From contig CAIWAX010000483.1 in the NCBI GenBank assembly GCA_903910795.1, positions 1 to 34,504 on the forward strand: 34,504 bases of DNA, in the 5' to 3' direction. The stretch is from an uncultured Anaerolineae bacterium. Its GTDB lineage: Bacteria; Chloroflexota; Anaerolineae; Anaerolineales; Villigracilaceae. Under the pieces are notes generated by a model. It was not told the origin of the DNA. It was given only the letters and a program-made list of their open reading frames with translations, and ran no database searches. The translations under genes were made by a program, and so were the position numbers. Numbering within the stretch: the stretch's first letter is position 1; the number at the start of each line of letters is the position of its first letter. Shown in pieces: positions 32,499-34,504 of the stretch.

Positions 32499-33500
32499 AT
32501 GCCAACTGTGCTTGAACGTTTGAATGCTGGCTTGCAGCATGTGATGGAAATTGATGAACGCGTCTACCTGTTAGGAGAAGATATTCTTGATCCCTATGGG
32601 GGAGCCTTCAAGGTCACTCGCGGTCTTTCCACGCGTTTCCCGGAAAGGGTGTTGACAACCCCGATTTCTGAGGCCGCGATTACTGGCATTGCCAATGGGT
32701 TGGCCATGCGTGGACTGCATCCCGTGGTGGAGATCATGTTTGGTGATTTTGTGACTTTGATTGCCGACCAGTTGATAAACCACGCTTCCAAGTTTCGCTG
32801 GATGTACAATGACCAGGTACGCGTTCCGCTGGTGGTTCGAACTCCGATGGGCGGTCGCCGCGGTTACGGCCCCACCCATTCTCAATCCCTTGAAAAACTT
32901 TTTATGGGAGTGCCTGGTCTGCGCGTGCTCGCGCCTAACTCTTTGTCCGATCCGGCGGCTTTGTTAGAGTCTGCTATCCTTCAGGAGGAAGGTCCCATTT
33001 TGTTTGTGGAACACAAATTACTTTACACCTGCCCCGTGCTTGAAATTGGCAAAGCAGATTTGATCGATCTTCAATTCGAAAAAGTTTCTGACCAATATCC
33101 CGCATTTATTGTGCGTATCGCGGGAGTGCCTCAGGCACACTTGACCATCGCCGCGTATGGTTATAATTTCGAGCTTGCCCGTGCGGCCGCCTTGAAATTG
33201 GCCTATGAATACGAGATCTTTTCAGAGATTGTGCTCTTTAGCCAGCTCAGTCCATTTGAAATAACCCCGCTTCTGGAATCAGTTAACCGCACCAGACATC
33301 TGCTCATGGTTGAAGAAGGTACACAGACACTTGGTTGGGGGGCGGAAATTGCCGCCCGAACGGCAGAGGTCGTTTCAAATTTCAAATGCGCGCGGGCGGC
33401 TGCGCTGGATTTGCCAATCGCAAATTCAAAAACTTTGGAAGACATGATCTTGCCATCCGCAGAAAAAATCATCCAGATGGCACTCGAACTGGTTAAATAA
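32499..33500 (+). CDS. pdhB: 2-oxoacid dehydrogenase E1 component, beta subunit
   Basis: A 333-aa partner of E1-alpha. YLLGEDILDPYGGAFKVTRGL and TTPISEAAITGIANGLAMRG (with the ThDP-contacting Glu58) are family hallmarks, and RTPMGGRRGYGPTHSQSLE follows. The C-terminal transketolase-like domain includes ANSKTLEDMILPSAEKI. AGAG is a weak ribosome site before the ATG; the 18-bp gap suggests coupling to E1-alpha. Together they decarboxylate a 2-oxoacid and pass the acyl group to a lipoyl domain, possibly the partial protein at 34317. Confidence 0.9.
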   Translation: MPTVLERLNAGLQHVMEIDERVYLLGEDILDPYGGAFKVTRGLSTRFPERVLTTPISEAAITGIANGLAMRGLHPVVEIMFGDFVTLIADQLINHASKFRWMYNDQVRVPLVVRTPMGGRRGYGPTHSQSLEKLFMGVPGLRVLAPNSLSDPAALLESAILQEEGPILFVEHKLLYTCPVLEIGKADLIDLQFEKVSDQYPAFIVRIAGVPQAHLTIAAYGYNFELARAAALKLAYEYEIFSEIVLFSQLSPFEITPLLESVNRTRHLLMVEEGTQTLGWGAEIAARTAEVVSNFKCARAAALDLPIANSKTLEDMILPSAEKIIQMALELVK

Positions 33501-33532
33501 AAAAATGGCGGGTCGCAGCCCGCCATTTTTTT
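33501..33532. terminator. Bidirectional rho-independent terminator
   Basis: AAAAATGGCGGG pairs exactly with CCCGCCATTTTT (6-nt loop), with U-tracts in both directions. It serves E1-beta and the convergent DUF4013 gene. Confidence 0.9.
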
Positions 33533-33540
33533 ACGTTTGA

Positions 33541-34215
33541 TTAGAATGTGGTTGCTGCGCTGACGCCTTGCGCAGCCCTGGCGAGTTTATATGCCTGCCC
33601 CGTCAGGTTGTAAGAAACCGTGCTCAGATAAGCCATGGCGACGAACACACCAACGACACAGAAAACCACGCCGAGCGGCACCAGGATGATCGCAGCCACA
33701 CCAGTGACCAATACTTGCAGCAAGTACGGCCCCAGAGCTGAGCGAACCAGGCCCAATAACTGGTTGAAATTGAATGCCGCGGATAACTGTCCGGTGTCTG
33801 CCAGGATACCGAGCGCCGCCGGGGTGAGGAATGCAGCGATGAGCGAGAAAATTACACTGACGCAGCTCAAGCAGATCGAGGCAATACCAGCAGCCGAGGC
33901 CATTTGATTTGAATTGCTATTTTAAATGGCAACACTGATTCCACTCTGACACATACTGATCAGCAGGGATGGTATCGAAAGGGCCAATGTAACTACAAAT
34001 CCCCGAAAGCCTTTGGAGAGGTAACCGCCGAAATCGTTCCATTCAGGCAGCAGATCAGTCTGATTATTGATCACGCGGCGGGTGATTTCAAGCCCCCAGC
34101 CCATTACTGTGATCGGCCCAATGATCGGAATTAGAAAAATCAATGCTGCAAGGCCAACCTTTTTAAGCCAATCTGTATCTTGAAAAGCATAAGTAAAAGC
34201 ACTGCCGAAATCCAT
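33541..34215 (-). pseudogene. DUF4013-like membrane protein interrupted by an in-frame stop
   Basis: Two track ORFs (33922-34215, 97 aa; 33541-33903, 120 aa) are in the same frame, separated only by one TAA (33924-33922) and six sense codons (NSNSNQ). Read through, they give one ~224-residue protein, near the usual DUF4013 length. The N-half (MDFGSAFTYAFQDTDWLKKVGLAALIFLIPIIGPITVMGWGLEITRRV) is characteristic of the family, and the C-half supplies the remaining TM helices. GGAGG precedes the first ATG; the second ATG has no ribosome site. The choices are a nonsense-mutated gene, a sequencing error or stop readthrough. The function of DUF4013 is unknown. Confidence 0.75.
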
Positions 34216-34316
34216 ATCAAAACCTCCGTATGATTGATAGAAAAATTACCAGTTCACAATTATCAGACAAAACAGGTAAAATTGCAACACCGAATTCGCT
34301 TTGTGGGAACAAAAAT

Positions 34317-34504
34317 TTGCCTACCCCTGTTTTAGTGCCCCTTTTGAATGCCAATGAACCCGAAGCCCGCCTGGTGATTATTCATATTCAGGATGGTTCG
34401 CCTGTTCAAAAAGGTGAGCTGATCTTTACGATCGAAACGACCAAAGCTGCCGCCGATATAGAATCCCCTGACACTGGTTTTTTACGATTATCTGCCAGGG
34501 AAGG
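34317..34504 (+). CDS. Partial lipoyl/biotinyl-domain protein
   Basis: Runs off the right edge (~62 codons). From the TTG at 34317: MPTPVLVPLLNANEPEARLVIIHIQDGSPVQKGELIFTIETTKAAADIESPDTGFL. The DGSPVQKGELIFTIETTKA pattern is a lipoyl/biotinyl carrier domain, and the Lys of ETTKA is the expected attachment site. An in-frame ATG at 34230 is an alternative start with no ribosome site; the TTG has a weak GGGAA upstream. Given the E1 genes 0.8 kb away it may be an E2 acyltransferase, but only the carrier domain is visible. It is absent from the ORF track because it has no stop in the window. Confidence 0.75.
   Translation, partial: MPTPVLVPLLNANEPEARLVIIHIQDGSPVQKGELIFTIETTKAAADIESPDTGFLRLSARE

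Overview
The window looks like a chromosomal segment of a Chloroflexota bacterium, most likely from the Anaerolineales. This is inferred from gene style, not from a database search: Pro/Ala/Thr-rich lipoprotein linkers, a 7TM sensor-like protein, a LysM/zinc-ribbon membrane protein, a DUF4013 protein, and a peptide-type ABC transporter linked to glycosidases. I saw no rRNA, tRNA or CRISPR array.

Layout. (1) 1-754, minus: the first part of a multi-pass membrane protein that runs off the left edge. (2) 1096-13762, all minus: a carbohydrate-uptake operon. In transcription order it encodes a LacI-type regulator, a family 5 solute-binding lipoprotein, two Opp/Dpp permeases, two Opp/Dpp ATPases, a GH2 beta-mannosidase and a GH3 beta-glucosidase. 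A sigma70-like promoter whose start region lies in a LacI-type operator (GTAACCGGTTAC) precedes lacI, so the operon is probably self-regulated and induced by beta-mannoside or beta-glucoside oligosaccharides. (3) 13883-17321, minus: a compact three-gene operon with a zinc-ribbon pseudokinase, a vWA protein and a divergent PurA-like enzyme whose aspartate-binding loop is replaced. This is the best candidate for an undescribed system. (4) 17630-24237, plus: a divergent PlsC-like acyltransferase, a MacB/LolD-type ABC ATPase, two FtsX-like permeases and two tandemly duplicated LolA/LppX-like lipoproteins. (5) 24668-29896: an alpha/beta hydrolase (minus), trxB, mdh and gltA (plus), then mgsA (minus). 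(6) 30031-34504: a LysM membrane protein (minus), a 2-oxoacid dehydrogenase E1 alpha/beta pair (plus), a DUF4013 gene split by one in-frame stop (minus), and the start of a lipoyl/biotinyl-domain protein (plus).

Over this lies an unusual repeat landscape. A 15-bp palindromic unit (consensus GTACCCTGCGGGTAC, centre TGC/TGT or its complement) occurs about 20 times, singly, in tandem (x3, x4, x3) or as an inverted pair. Many copies lie in frame inside genes, where they encode PAGY, PQGSY, NPVGN or PCGY peptides. Two filled/empty comparisons inside the window (the paralogous lipoprotein signal peptides, and a 37-bp versus 22-bp dispersed repeat) both differ by exactly 15 bp. This suggests the unit moves or expands as a frame-neutral cassette. 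There is also a MITE-like family with ends like CGTAACTRCTCA, of which two of three copies have apparent 6-bp target duplications. A perfect 37-bp inverted repeat flanks the acyltransferase gene.
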